Assembly (NCBI GenBank): GCA_033296885.1
Contig: MU863898.1
Coordinates: 1 to 64,000 of the forward strand
Source of the DNA: Triangularia verruculosa
Taxonomy: Eukaryota > Ascomycota > Sordariomycetes > Sordariales > Podosporaceae
Length of the DNA stretch: 64,000 nucleotides
Direction: 5' to 3'
Shown: positions 42,168-54,800 of the stretch, piece after piece
Layout: the number at the start of each line of letters is the position of its first letter
Numbering within the stretch: position 1 is the stretch's first letter
Program-made: the position numbers and the translations under genes
The notes under the pieces: generated by a model
Told to the model about the DNA's origin: nothing
The model's input: only the letters and a program-made list of their open reading frames with translations
Database searches by the model: none

Positions 42168-43986
42168 CTAGTAGAAGTAAATAAACTCGTCATTCTCCAG
42201 GTCGGTCATGTCCTCAAAGGCCCTTTCTCCTACTCTGGTGTGAGATCCGTCATCCCCGCTTCCCGTGGTCAGATCCCCGTTCCTTGCGGGCTTTCCTGCC
42301 TCTACCCGCCTCTGTTCCTGCTTCTTGTTGAATCTGACCAGGACCGCAACCTGAATCAAGACAATGACAAGCATGGCAGCAAAGACCCCCATTGTAGCTC
42401 GCAGGCCCGGGAGATATGCGGGTGCATCATCGGTCTCGAATAGCAGCGGCCCAACAATATTCCCAGTCGAAGACGCAGCGTTGTACAAGGACATGATGGC
42501 CGCCCGCTTGGTTTGGCCTGCTGTGTTGGCTAGTATCCATGACACAATCAGCGTGTTGCACCCAAATATGAAGGCCAAACAATAGAATCCAGCCAACAGG
42601 CCCCCCGCTTGATTTTGCCCACGAGGAAGCGTGTATAAAGTGATTAGCCCAGCCAAGATGACCAAAATCATGCCACCCAAAGTCGGAGCCTTGAGCTTCA
42701 GTCTGACAGCGGCCCAGGCGGTCGCCAAGATGACGAGATATTGCATGACACCAAACGGTATGTTGAGAAGAGTCGTCGTATACTTGTCGTATCCTAGACC
42801 GGAGAGAATGAGAGGGCCAAACGTTACGGTAACCTGAGCACCGAGGTTGTTTGCCAGTGCCATGCCCAGAAAGAACCAAGTTTTGATGTCCAGAAAGACT
42901 TCACGTACTTGCCTCCACTTCCAGTTTTTCTTTGCTGACGAAGAGCCTGTTTGGTTGCCCTTGACTCTTCCCAGAGCCGCCGTCTTCTCCCGCTCGTTCA
43001 GGAACCGGGCAGTCTGAATGTCATTGTCTAGTCGGAAGTAAACAAACGGCACCGTGATCACTGTGAGCATCCCCGTGGACAGAAATATCCTGTAGATAGT
43101 TGATAGCCAAAGATTAGCATTTTCACACAGTGTTCCTGAGAGAATGTTGAGAACAGACCATTGCCATCCTTTGAGTCCATCTTGCTTCGGCCCATCTCCT
43201 TCACCCAGTCTTCCGAGCCCAAAAGACAACAGAGCAGCAAATACAGTCCCCAAACCATTTGTTCCATACCACGCGGCCACTCTTAACGGCTGCTCCCCTC
43301 TAGTATACCAATACCCAGTTATGACACTGAAAAGTGGCAGGCAGCCCCCCTCAAAGAAACCCAGGAAGAACCTTGCCGTCATGAGCTGAGCGAAGGTTTT
43401 GCAAAACGGCGTCATAGTCTGCGCCACACCCCAACCCAGAACTAACCCAGACATCAATACCCGATGTGGCACCCTAACGATTAGCCATGAGGATATGGGT
43501 TGAACAACTAGCTGTGCTATCGGAGCGATGGCACCAACCAAGGAGTATTGGTCGCCGCGCAGGTGGAGGTCATCGGGTAACCCAAAGATGGCGCTGAAGC
43601 CCAGGACGGTCTTGTCGAGAATCTGGAGAAAGTACACCCAGACTAGAAGCGGAAGAATGGTAAGGTCGATCTTACGGCGGGTGGCGCAATCCTTTTCGGT
43701 GTTTAAACATACAGTTAGGTAGCTACCTAGCGGTGACCAAGCGCAAGACAGGAAAGGTAGGAGAGAAAAGATAAAAGACTCGTACATCAGTTGGTGCCAC
43801 AACGACTCCTACATTCCCGACCGCATCATGGCGAACCTCTGCCATTGTAGTTTCGTCCCTCCTATTGTCGAGAGGAGACACGAAGCCTTCCTCTGACCGT
43901 GAAGAAGTCAAGAGCGGTTCACGGCCTTCGGTTGCATCTGAATGATGCGTGGCGTACCACGCCCGAACAGCATCAGGAAACTTCAT
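42168..43986 (-). CDS. MFS transporter, anion:cation symporter (Dal5/allantoate permease-like)
   Basis: Three exons (43786-43986, 43159-43691, 42168-43089) give 551 residues; introns are 94 and 69 bp. The hydrophilic N-terminus (MKFPDAVRAWYATHH) runs to about 75. Twelve transmembrane segments follow, with ACS-family landmarks LDKTVLGFSAIFGLPDDLHLRG and ARFFLGFFEGGCLPLFS, a long central cytosolic loop, and an acidic C-terminal tail (DMTDLENDEF). The second intron has no stop and is a multiple of three, so the unspliced frame is open. Splicing restores GWQW-IFLSTGMLT, typical after TM6. Likely substrates are organic anions such as allantoate, nicotinate or small peptides; not resolvable here. 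Confidence 0.88.
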
Positions 43987-44666
43987 GGCCCACAGGGAGA
44001 AGGCGGGGAAACCGCCCACAAATGGTCTCGGAACAAATGCTTGTATTGTTTTGTGATGGGTGGGACAGATGTTTCGCCGACAATGCACGGCGACTCTTAT
44101 CAGAGTTATGGGAATGGGTGAGGGGCGGTGTTTTTGTATGGTTGCAACAAATTGCCGGTTGAAACTGGAGAGTTGCAAATTCAGTTGCAACCGCAGGAAT
44201 GACGGGAGATTTCGCAATATGAGACAAAAGGGGGGCCCCTAAGAAACCCTAACCCTCTCATCGGGATTTTCATGGTCCCTTTTCGGACACCCCCCAATGT
44301 TGTTCTTGAGAGACCTTGGAATAAAGAAATACTTGAAACTGAGAATTAGACCTTCCTATGATACGGACCCAGCTCCGAAAGGAATGCAGTTGCGTGGCAG
44401 GAAAGCCCGCATCCGGATTGTCAGCACGAATACCTTATCCATTGCCGCAACCAGCGAGAGCTGCCCCCAAATAACATAGGAAAAGAGCATCGGAATATGT
44501 CTTCTTTCTTTTAGTTTGCTATATCTACTCAGCCTCTATTTATTTCTGGTTTCCAACTCTCCTTACTCAACACCATAGCTTTCGAGGCACCATTGATTTT
44601 TAAAACTTCACAACATTCCGCACGCGCTAAAATCACACCTCCAAGATACGAGTTCCCGACAGGAAT
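43987..44666. promoter_or_regulatory. Divergent promoter region, MFS and MARVEL-like genes
   Basis: 680 bp between divergent starts. It contains a telomere-repeat-like AAACCCTAACCC at about 44243-44254. No coding sequence supported. Confidence 0.45.
44243..44254. promoter_or_regulatory. Telo-box-like AAACCCTAACCC
   Basis: About two units of the CCCTAA telomere-type repeat lie in the divergent promoter between the MFS and MARVEL-like genes. Similar boxes are known in promoters of fungi and plants as protein-binding sites, but activity here is unproven. Confidence 0.35.
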
Positions 44667-45674
44667 ATGGGTTCAGCATCCAAAGTCTTACTCGTTCTCC
44701 TCCGTCTGGGGGAGCTAGTATGTGGGGCCGTTGTCCTGGGCCTGCTCGGTAGGGCCTTCTATTTGATAAAAGACGCCGGCGAGCTCGAACCCGAGGGGCG
44801 ACTGATCTACGCAGCCGTGGTAGCGTCTTTAACGATAGTTGATTCCTTGGTTTTTATCGTGCCGTTTGCCTATTCCTACTGGTCGTTTCCTCTGGACTTT
44901 ATCTTCTTCGTCTTATGGATTGTCGTTTTTGGGTTGCTCGAATCGGTAAGTTCTTTTGAAACCTCATTCGAAACATCAAACGTTGGTAAATGACGCCAGG
45001 AAGTAGGTATTAACCGAAGGTGAAATCATAGCTTACTGGCGTACATACCTGCTATTCTTCTTGGTTCAATAACTACTGGGGGTATTACTGGGGAAGTTGG
45101 TATGTTGTCTCGCCGCCTGGGATCGATGTTGACTGGACGGGTTGCAATGCCTGGAGGACCGTCTTGGCGTTGAGTTTCATCGCATCAATGGTCTACCTAG
45201 CGAATGGCTTTTTGGTAAGATGATTTCTCTCCTGGCTGAAGGCCTTGTCGAAATGGCTGGTCACCTAACCGAGCGACACGCAGGGACTATACTGGACTTT
45301 GGAGTACGGCAACATCAGAACAAGAAGCAAGGGATTCTTTGAGTGAGATCAACCCTCTTCCTATCTCCCATGTAAACTTGGGGCCTAGCTAACGAACACG
45401 TGTGTAAAGGCGCAAGCGAGGACTGGGCAGCAATACTAGGATCAATGGCCATCATACAGAAACACGTGGAAATGGAGTCACCGAAACTCCGGTTCAGCAA
45501 CACAGCACTGTTCCAGGGGCTGGGCTGACCACCGAAACTCCGGTTCAGCAACACAGCACTGTTCCAGGGGCTGAGTTGACCAGCACCGGGCACACCGATG
45601 CCGCAACCGACAGACCGGCGGCTCCAATAAACGCAGTTCCAGTTGGCTCTGAGGATTCAGCAGCAAGAGTGTAG
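44667..45674 (+). CDS. MARVEL-like four-helix membrane protein with repeat tail
   Basis: Four exons (44667-44945, 45032-45214, 45284-45342, 45410-45674) give 261 residues; phases agree at each junction. Four hydrophobic segments are seen: GELVCGAVVLGLLGRAFYLI, AAVVASLTIVDSLVFIVPFAY, FIFFVLWIVVFGLLES, and ALSFIASMVYLANGFLGLYW. An extracellular loop with Cys and Trp/Tyr (CYSSWFNNYWGYYW ... DWTGCNAW) lies between helices 3 and 4, as in fungal MARVEL-domain proteins of the plasma membrane. The hydrophilic tail contains two perfect-length 17-residue repeats and is Thr/Pro/Gln-rich. Function unknown; MARVEL proteins shape membrane microdomains. Confidence 0.82.
45480..45581 (+). repeat. 51-bp coding tandem duplication (2 copies)
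   Basis: Two adjacent 51-bp units (45480-45530, 45531-45581) differ at only a couple of bases. Each encodes TETPVQQHSTVPGA(G/E)LT in the cytosolic tail of the MARVEL-like protein. Near identity indicates a recent in-frame duplication. Confidence 0.95.
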
Positions 45675-47496
45675 ACGCTTAAAGATGCCATAGGTTAGGA
45701 ACTGTTATGTTGCTTACGTGCTCTTCATAACTGTTGTGTATTATTTAGACCTATCCTCATAGCTAGATAGGGTCAAAGGCTTTACACCATTCCTGATTCT
45801 CAGAGCACGCTTAGGCTTTCGCGTCCAGGATTATGCCTGCTCTGCTACCAGGTACACCAACACCTCCGCAAGAGACCCAAGGGGCACACACACATTAGGT
45901 TTTGTTCGGGAAAGCGTCTGAACCATGATCACGAACCCGGGGTCGCTTCTGATATCATAGTGATGTGGATAACCCTTGCACTTTGGGCAGGTACCTGTAG
46001 GCGTATGATTGCAGTTAACTGGCGTCGTACCGTGACATCGTTCTATTCAAAATGCTTGTACCTCAATGGTGATCCGAACACGACCGTGGGGTGGCGCTAA
46101 GCAAGGCATGTGGTACATGTGTGGGACTAGTAGACGCCGGGCATAAGCTTGCTTGTTGAGAATATGTCACAGTACATGTTTTTAGACTAGTGCCTGACGG
46201 TGAGAAGGGCACAACACGAGCCAGTAACCCACGCCGGCCGAGTAAAGGAAAATTGACACACGGTTGCAATTAAGATTTAGCGGGTTCTAAACAATGCTAG
46301 AGTAAAACTCGATATCTGATAACACTACCGAAACAGAAGCCGAAGGGTATATTGTAGCGCAAACCATTTCAACATGACCTCTCCTCCTTAGCCGGTGATC
46401 CAGACTGCAAGCAAGTGCCCGAGCCAAGTCCAGAGACCAACTTGAACAAGAAAACCAATTTCCAGAGCATGCATACCACCATCCAAGCTACCTTGACAGA
46501 ACAGATGGAGAAGCAGAGCCAAAAGCAAAAGGTGTGGGTTTGGCCACCAAAGACGTATTACAAACGCAAGATCAGACAAAAGACCAACTAGACAACAAGG
46601 GATACATGATAAATCCCACCGAAAAAGAAATTCTACCGATAGATGCGTGTTCCCGTCCCAAGTTATGCCCAAGGAAATGTTGCCTTTTTGGATAAGCGAT
46701 ATACCAGTCCCTGCCACCCATTCACCAACACCAAGTGAAAAGAACAAAACAGTAAAAAACAAAACGAGGACAGCAAGGAACAGAAGATGGCGCCTCAAGT
46801 GGCGAAAAGATGGTGGGGAAATACCTGAGCAAGAAGAAGTAGAGCGAAGCCAAGGTTACCTAACCTGTGGCAGCCATGGAGGCTGCGTGGGCAGACGAGG
46901 TAGCAGGCTGATATACCCTGGTATTCGTGTTGCAGGGGCACCTAGGTCCTGTAGGTAGGTAGGTACCTACGTCGGTGAAAACCCGGAGAGTTTGCCCCGA
47001 TGTTGAGTCAAAGCATCGGGTAGCTGGGTATCTTCACCACTTGTAGGGAGATCGGTAAGACGTGCACCTGACGGCGAGGTGTGATGCCAATCTTGTGCTG
47101 CCGGCATCTGAGTCTCGAGATCGGTCTCGGGATCGGATCCGGATGGTTGCAGAGGAGGCATATGAGCCACTTGCGCGACTGACGCAGATAGTGTGCGTCA
47201 TGCAGAAGCCTTGAACGGTAGTTCTGCGTCTGCCAACAACGGTGTGCCACTGCCGCGGTTGTGGTTGCCCGGATTCGATACCGTCAGCAAAACCGGGCGT
47301 GCAGGGATCTGCTGGAGAAGTGCGGGTCGGAGAGTTTGAGATGGTGCACACTGGGGGACCTCGGGACGTGCCTAGCGGGCGAGATGGAGGTGGCCTCTGA
47401 CCAGCGATTGGCTGTGTCACACCAGCTGACCACTTTCACTGGATATCCCACACCACACTGTCCTCGATCCTCTCTCGTAGCTTCGCAAACCCCCCC
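45675..47496. other. Gene-free convergent region
   Basis: 1.8 kb between the 3' ends of the MARVEL-like gene and medA. A Leu-rich frame on the minus strand (46388-46798) looks like chance hydrophobicity. A cluster of TAGGTA-type words with a TAGGTACCTA palindrome lies at 46950-46970. No supported gene. Confidence 0.5.
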
Positions 47497-50128
47497 TCAA
47501 GCCCGCTGTGCGCCATCGCCATATGCCCCGCCGCCGTAGACCCCGCCGTGGGCATTGCTGGATTGGGAGCCATACCCATCTGCGACCGAGTAGCTGTCCC
47601 AGCTTCGCGATTGTCCTTGTGATACGGGCACCCCCGAGTGCGCATATGCACCCTGGCTGTGATGCACAGGGTGGTGAGACGGTCCTGGGATTCCATAGGG
47701 GGAAGTCATGCTTTGTGTCGGGGCGCTGCGGTGATCGTAGACTGCTGGCAGGGTGGATAAGCGCAAGCCGGAAGAAGAGATGGGTGAATCCGTCTTGATG
47801 GTAGGCGAGAGCGGCTTCGTAGCACCATATGTGGGCCAGGCAGAGGCGCCTCCGGTGAGGGTTCGTGGGCTCGCGAGGGAGTCGGCTTGGTGGTGGTTGG
47901 CTCCAACATAGCTTGAGTCCGGACCGAGCCCCGATGATACCGTCGCGTAGGGACTCGCGAGATGGTCGGCCGATGACGGCGTGGCCATGCGCATGCGCGG
48001 AGAGTTCAGGGCCGCTCCCATGCTGGGAGTCGATGCGCTGTACTTGCCAAAGATCTTGTGCAGGGCGGCGGGTAGGTCCTTCCACTGAAACACCTTGACG
48101 TCCTTTTCGATATTGCGTGGCTTGGGGTTGCCAAATCCCATGATGACGCCGAAAAACGCCTCGCTCTCATGCTTGCTTTTGCTGACTGTCGTGGGTCGAT
48201 ATCCTTCCAGATTCCTGCGGATGCGGTTCTTTTCGTCCACCGGGAACTTGTGCGGCGCGTGAAGAAGCTGCTCCAGCAGAGAGATTGTGTCGACAGACGT
48301 GACATAACACGCCCCTCTTTCTTCCCACCAGATGCAGCTGATACAAATGCTGTTATGGAGCCGTTCGGATTCGGGCACTGGCTTGAACGTCACGGTGATG
48401 ACGTTCCCTGTCTGCTGCTTCTTGAACAAGACAATCCTCCGCTTCTTCGCGCCCTCCTCGGGCGTCCAGTTCTCTGCCATGCTGCCCAAGTCCCCAATCA
48501 GCCTCAGACTGGCCTTTTCCTGATACAACCCTGCTCCATAGCCCGGGTATCCTCCGCCGTTGGAAGACTGCCCGATGGTGCTCGTCCTGACAAGCTGTGG
48601 TGTCGCTGCCGTGGCGCTCTGCTGGAGCGACGTCAGGCTGGGCCGGGCGATGGACGTGTGTGATACCTGTGGCAGGCTGGTCGACGGGTTTCGGAGGGAG
48701 TCGAGGGTGTTGAACATGGGCCATGTTCCTGCGTGATGCGGCGACCGTAACATTGGTGGCGCCGCCCGCGAGTAGTGGTCTGTCAGCGTCAGCCCTGTGC
48801 GATAGCTCGACGACGATAGCATCCTGTTATTTCCCTGGTTATATGAGGCATTCACACTCGCGCTAAAGTCGTGCTGTGATGCAGCGGTAGCAGCTGCCGA
48901 GACGGCAGGAGGGAAGCCATAGGTATTTGGCGACGTGTCTGCCGACAAGGGGTGGTGGTGAGCTGGTGGACTCGTGCTCTTGGGCTGTGAATCCAGGTTC
49001 TGATGTGGGGGGCTCGCCCTGTGGTTGACAGGTGATCTACCCGTGCTCGTCTTGGGAGACCCAAACTCGGGAGGGCTGCTGCCTGACACTCCGCCTTGGT
49101 TCTCTTGGTACGAAAAGACACCGCAGTTATCTTGTCGGGCCAGTCCCTCACCGGTAGAGTTCTCCACTAGGAGAGTGAGTGGCACTTTGCTCAGCGACCT
49201 GCAGCTCGTGTTCTGAAACTGAGGAGCCTCGACAGCCACGGTATAGTGGAAAGCTCCGCTCCCGTCACGGGCATCCTCGGAGACGGTTGCTTTGCATCGG
49301 TAAGACCCAAACATAACGTAGACATACGGGACAGACCCAGAAAGAGCCGCACCCAGGATATCGTGCTGGCAAGACACCTTGAGCGAAACCCGGGTGCCGT
49401 AGGATCCCACTGTAGGTTGGCTCGAAATCACGGCCAAATGGATGCTCTGTGATGTCTGGCCCGACAGATACTGGCTGGCTGTTGCGTTGTTGGCCGCAAA
49501 AGCCATCTGGTTCAACTGTGAGGCTGCATTTTCTGTCTGCTGAGTCGTAAAGGATTGGGTCGGGTATTGCGAATATGGTGAGTCGGCGTACCCTGCACAT
49601 GGTTCAGGCCCAGATGGCCATGGTCAGCCTGCTGGATGGCTCAAACCCCCGTCCAACACCGGAATGCCCAACATACCGTGCATTTGGGACGCCTGGGCCT
49701 TGTATGCAGACATGGAAAGGAGACCAGGGGGGCAGTCCCCGCCGAGGTCTCCTCCGTTCTGCGCTGCTTCCTCCTCCAGCCTGATGGTTAACGTCTCTGG
49801 CGATTCGATCTGCTCTTCAAGGATGATGGTCCGTTGTGGATGATAGCCGGACTTGATTTCGGAAAAGCAACGTCAGCATTCTTTCAAACAGAAAAAGTCG
49901 AGAGTGGACAGGCTTTGTTGTGAGAGTTGACGGGGCAAGCCAAGGTTGTAAAGGATCGGAGAAGGCTGTGTCTCGCGGACCAGCCCCCTGCCTGTTCCTG
50001 GTTGGCTGATGGGAAAGGCGAGATTTGGAGTCGCAACGCCCGGATAGGTAGCTCCACAAACAGGAAGGCTTTCAGATACTCACCGGATAGACCTTGAAAG
50101 CCGGCTCTTCGAACTTGGTGGCAGACAT
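47497..50128 (-). CDS. medA: MedA/Acr1-type developmental regulator (Medusa)
   Basis: My model joins 50084-50128, 49677-49851 and 47497-49592 into 771 residues. Introns of 232 and 84 bp lie in the 5' part. The first exon reads MSATKFEEPAFKVYP and continues in frame as SGYHPQRTIILEEQIESPET, which looks coding and argues against the internal Met at 49713 as the start. An Ig-like N-terminal segment (VSLKVSCQHDI ... YVMFGSYRCKA) leads into a long Ser/Pro/Gln-rich linker. Near residues 430-580 is the domain typical of MedA/Acr1/Ren1/Acon-3 (KKRRIVLFKKQQTGNVITVTF, KNRIRRNLEGYRPTTVSK, FGNPKPRNIEKDVKVFQW). These are nuclear regulators of conidiophore development, and in pathogens of adhesion and virulence. 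The tail is Gly/Tyr/Ser-rich. Confidence 0.9.
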
Positions 50129-51797
50129 TCAAACTGATTTGAGCCAATATCTCGAGTTGACAGAAAAACTGTTTCTCTGCAACCCTGACGGAATGAGCTT
50201 GTTTTGTTGGACAGAACTTGTATGTAAAAATCAGGCTGCTAGAGCAAACAACCAAGCCTGTTCCTTCTCAACACGGTCAGTTCAGGTCTTTATCTTCCTT
50301 TTCTCGTCCGGTTTGTCCACATATCGAGATGACACAACTTACGTGGTATGATATCCGAGCGTTGTTCTCGGGCTTCCGTCTTGGAGGATATATCGTAAGG
50401 TATCGTGATGGTGCCGTTTGGATCTCTTTTCGTGATGTTACCGTGACCCTTTCAATTCAAAGATGAGTGATCACCTGTTTTTGCCGGACGGCCAACTCAA
50501 AGAAACGCCTTAACCGACAGCTGCCCGAGGAAAAAAAGCCTGGTTAGCCCGGACGGATCTTGTCACAAGGATTTCCCTTTTTCCAAGATGCTGGCGGTGG
50601 CCAGCATCTAGCCACGAGGCAGGGGCAGCGGAATGGTTCTTACCGTCAAATTGATGGTGTTTATTGGTGACACGACGCTTCCCATCCAGTATTCACCGTG
50701 GTTCGTGAACCCGGGTGGATGGGAGGCGAGATTTGATTGTATGCAGCTATCCCGAACCTGTTCGCATACCTAGTCAGATATCGAGCGGCTGCAATCAGAT
50801 CATGAAGCAGCAAAAAAGCAGGTTCCCGTGGCCGGTTCGTCCGTTGTGGGGCCCGGCAGGCGGTGGGAAGAGACAACAGGAAGAACAAAAGACACCAGAG
50901 ACTAAGGGTGCAAGACAAGATCGAAACACCACGTCGTTGGATGTTTTGGGGAAAGGGATCCCTAATGTGTGGGAGAGATGGGGGAAGGTGAAGATGATGC
51001 CAGTGAACACACGGGAGGGCAACACGGACCGGCGTCTTGCATTTTTGGGGAGGGTTGGATCAAGGTCAGGTACGTAGCGGCGGCAGGATGATAAGCGTCA
51101 AGTGGTCTTGAGGAATGCTGTCCGGAAATCTCGAGAGTCGCAGCAAGCAATCGGCAGACCGGCTCCACTCCTGTGCGAGGGGGGATGGGCTTCCCTTTGC
51201 CAGCGTTTCTCTGGCCGGATTCCGGTACGTCTGACTGGCCAAGGAGGCCAGGACCGGGAGGGAGTTGCAGGTGACGACGACGGACAGACGGTAGAAAGTC
51301 TATGGCGCGCGGGTGATACACAGGGATTGCAAGTGATTCAACCGTTGAATGCAAGATTCCATGGTCTTTGTCGAGATGCGGATCATGCAAGGGTCGCTGG
51401 GAGGGTGGTTCCGCGGTGGAGACCCGTACCCGATGGGTGTGCCGGCTGGGTGGTGGGTGGTGGTGCAAGGATACGCGCGATGCTGAGAGAAGAGGAATGC
51501 CCCTCCCCCGAGACCTGAAGCCAAAAGAGTGGCTGGCCGTCCGTCTTTGCCGGGGAGAAGGGGAAAAAAAAAAACAAGAGGTGCGCGAACGCCATCGAGG
51601 CGATATGGCCTTCCCCCCCCCTTTCTTTTTGGTGAGCCAGCAACAACTTTGTAGCCAAGCCTAACACGAAAAACCTCGGGATGCAGCGCAAAAAGAAAGG
51701 AAAAGAAACAAGTAGGAGGAGTCCTGCACTAGCTTCAGATTTGCTTGTACTGGTACTTACAGTGCGGTGTGCGTGTAAGTGGGCAGGGCAGAGGTGA

Positions 51798-51815
51798 TGG
51801 TGGTGGTGGTGGTGG
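51798..51815. repeat. TGG trinucleotide run
   Basis: A short (TGG)n microsatellite in the non-coding region upstream of medA. Confidence 0.85.
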
Positions 51816-54800
51816 CTATTAACACGCCCGGGGGTGCGGCTCGGGGATTGTCTGGAGGAGTGTGGCCGAAAAGAGGCTGGCTTGGCTGGAGAGATGGGCA
51901 AGACGGGAAGATTGTGGTTAGGCGCTCCTGCAAGGCTTGTCAGTAGTGTTTACTATTGGATGGCAGTGGGGCAGCCAACCTGAAGGAGCAGCTGCAAGCA
52001 CAGGGGGGTGATCGTCTTGGGCGGATCTTGGACCCCAGATCAGCTGTGCTGCAATAAGCTAATCCCTGTGATCGAGAATGCGACGCTCGGTCGTCGTCCG
52101 GCACTTCCACGGCCGTCAGTTGCTGTGTTGGCGGCGATCCGCCAAAAAGAGGTTGTGAATGGCGCCGTCCTTCCCGCTAGCTAATTTGATAGAACAACAG
52201 CAAGCACCGTGCTCCCGCCTCCCCGCGCTCCGTCCACTCTCGATCCTTCAGTCCGTGCTGCTGCTGCTGTGTGTGTGGCAGGCTGGGAGCTCGCTGGGAA
52301 TGTGGGTGCGCTGGATGATTGGTTAGCTTGCTGCCACTCTGGTGGTTGTCGTGGGGGGTGGGTGAACTGCCTCCCCCGTGCATGCGGCATCAGGTTGGGG
52401 TTACAATAAAGCTGCGCTTGATATTGCTCAAGCTTAAAATCGACCTCGAGATCCGGGAAATGCACTGGCACTGTTCCCTTGTCTTTTGTCCCTTCTACTC
52501 CGTCGTCTGTTCCTCCCCTGGCCATCCAGCCGTCTGACGCGGGAAGTTGCATCCCAATAGGGCAACCTGGGGCCGGCGGCTGGCGTGGAGGCGGGTGGTT
52601 GGAGCAGCTGTCAAGGGGAAGCAACAACAGGCTTTTGACATGAGGTGAAGCTTACCTGCTCAGCACTTGTCGTTGTTTTTATACAGTCCTCTGCCACCTA
52701 GAAGTAGCCTCTGCTCTCTCCAAGAATTCCTCGGAAGCTACAATTGCGCATTTATCACCGGCCGTTGCTCGTCGGCTTCTGGATGGTGTTGTCGCGGTTG
52801 TCTGGGCAGGTGTGTGCCTGTGCGTTTGTGCGTATGGGGCTGCTCAGGGCAGGCAGGATACAGGAACAAAAGTCGAGGCGGGCTCTGGATGACCATGAGG
52901 CGAAGGAGTTCCTGATACATAAAGCATTTGGGTTGTATTCGATGTTGTCGTCAAAGGTTAATGAGGCCAAAGCGCACATCACACCAGCAGTTGATGTCCA
53001 GCACTATCGCATCCAGCCACGGCAGCAGCCACGGCCGCAGATAGAATGTTGCAGCAGCGAGTACCCCGGTGGACATGGCACCACATTGAGGTTTGAGCTG
53101 GCCATGTGTACCGCGAGGTATCTTTTCTGTGTGTGGGTGATGCTGGCTGCATGTCTCTTCCGGGATCAAGCATCACTGGACAAAAGAAAGGAAAGGGGAT
53201 GCAACTGTGTGTTGGACCTCTGCACGAGTGTGGTTGAACAGAAAATATTGCCTGTGGTAGCTACGGGCGTAGGCCCCGTTGCATGATGCATATGGCTTCT
53301 GGGTGAGGGCGGCATTGTCAGGCCGTCCTCGACCATCCCACGGCAGTTTCTCACAGATGGGCCATCATCATCAGCCTCGGAGGCCAGGTCCCAGCATCTC
53401 CGGGCTCGAGAGACGGCAGCCCGGGATCCCATGAGCTCTTGGCGGCGATAACAAGGTTTGAGGCATGGTGAAACGTGTCGTGCTCTTGACAAGAATAGAC
53501 GCCTGTGGCATCTGTGTCGTGTGGGAAGTGCGAACCTGGAAGTCTGGCAGCAAATCTTTAGCTGCTGCCAGTCAGGCCGTGACGTCTAGAGGCATTTCGC
53601 TTGCGGTACTGTCAGCAACTGTATCACGGCCGCAGCGAATGGGGACTGGCCTCACCGCGCAGTAATCCGCGCAACGGAATCGTCTTGCATGCCCAGGGTA
53701 GGTGGCAACCTGGTGCTAAGGGGACGGCTTACAGCCGGTGAAGGTTCGCGTCAGGGGACACCTGGGGGGGAATGTCGAGTGCCAAAAGACCTCGCTCAGC
53801 TTCGTAGATAGGTACGGTAGGTACCTAATAAGGTAGGTGACATGGAGATTTTTGGCAAGTAGTGCGAGAGAATTGCCTCATTTTGGAGCAGCCATCCAGT
53901 AACGGCATTGGTGGGCCGTCTGTACCTATTTCTTTGTTGTTCTTACAAGCGAAATGTAAACCTTACGATTTCTCCGATGATCTTTCTCCCATACTCGCCT
54001 GAAAGGCGTTGTCCGCCGAGTCCTTACTCGCCTCTTAATCCTGTGCATTTGGGTCGGCGCTTTCTACACCGGACACACCGAAGAGTTCAGCAGATACCGT
54101 AGATTGTCATCCCATCACTTACACACCTGTTCACCGGGTTATCCCTACCTCGCAAAGCCTTTGCCACTGCGTACGGCCGTATAGGCCAGCTCCAGATTCG
54201 ACATCCTCCCGCACAGCGCCCGAACCCTCGGTGCAACGTCGATTCCATCGATATGGCTCCGGGGAGTCGCGGGTATCCGCTATGATCCGCGCGTCGAGTC
54301 CTGTCCAGCGGTCCCGGCTCTGGCGTGACACCGGTCCTGGCCCTGTGCGCCCTTCGACCCCAGGTACGGGTATTCAACGGAATTCGGGGCGCTGTGGCCG
54401 TCATCCGGGTTGAGCACCAAACCTTTATCATCTCCCGTTGCCGCTGCTTAGGTGCGGTGTTCGACCTGCAGGTCTCCAGGTAAGTATCACTGGAATCTTG
54501 CCTCTCCATTACGTTCGCATAAGGTAGCCAGAAATGGTATCATGAGATTCTACTAGATACATCTACCGTCCCAGGATCACAACTGACGGCGCGCATATAC
54601 CAGACGTGAGACAACTGGAAAAAATACTTTGATGTTCCTTTCGACACTTGAGATCATGCATGGCTATAGTACCATGGTCGCAGATCTGGCAGCTTCAATC
54701 CGCACTCAACCCCATCCAGTAATTAGTCTAGCCAGTGCAGCTTACCTAGCATCCATGGCAGGCACTTGGATGGATCTCTCGCCCCTCCTGCTTTCATCGC

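Noticed and set aside
43723..44217. Longer N-terminus of the MFS transporter starting at 44217
   Set aside because: The extra residues lack transporter-like sequence and would fill most of the promoter. The Met at 43986 gives a typical hydrophilic N-terminus.
46388..46798. Leu-rich 136-residue minus-strand frame resembling a membrane protein
   Set aside because: Hydrophobicity arises from CAA/GAG-rich opposite strand; no upstream promoter features, no splice support and an irregular helix pattern. It is possibly untranslated sequence.
52744..53286. Plus-strand frame of 180 codons in the region upstream of medA
   Set aside because: No recognisable domain, mixed composition, and no signal peptide or splice context. 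It is treated as chance.
54087..54509. GC-rich block that looked possibly like ribosomal RNA
   Set aside because: I could not match it to conserved 5S, 18S or 28S landmarks by eye, and the frame through it has no protein features.
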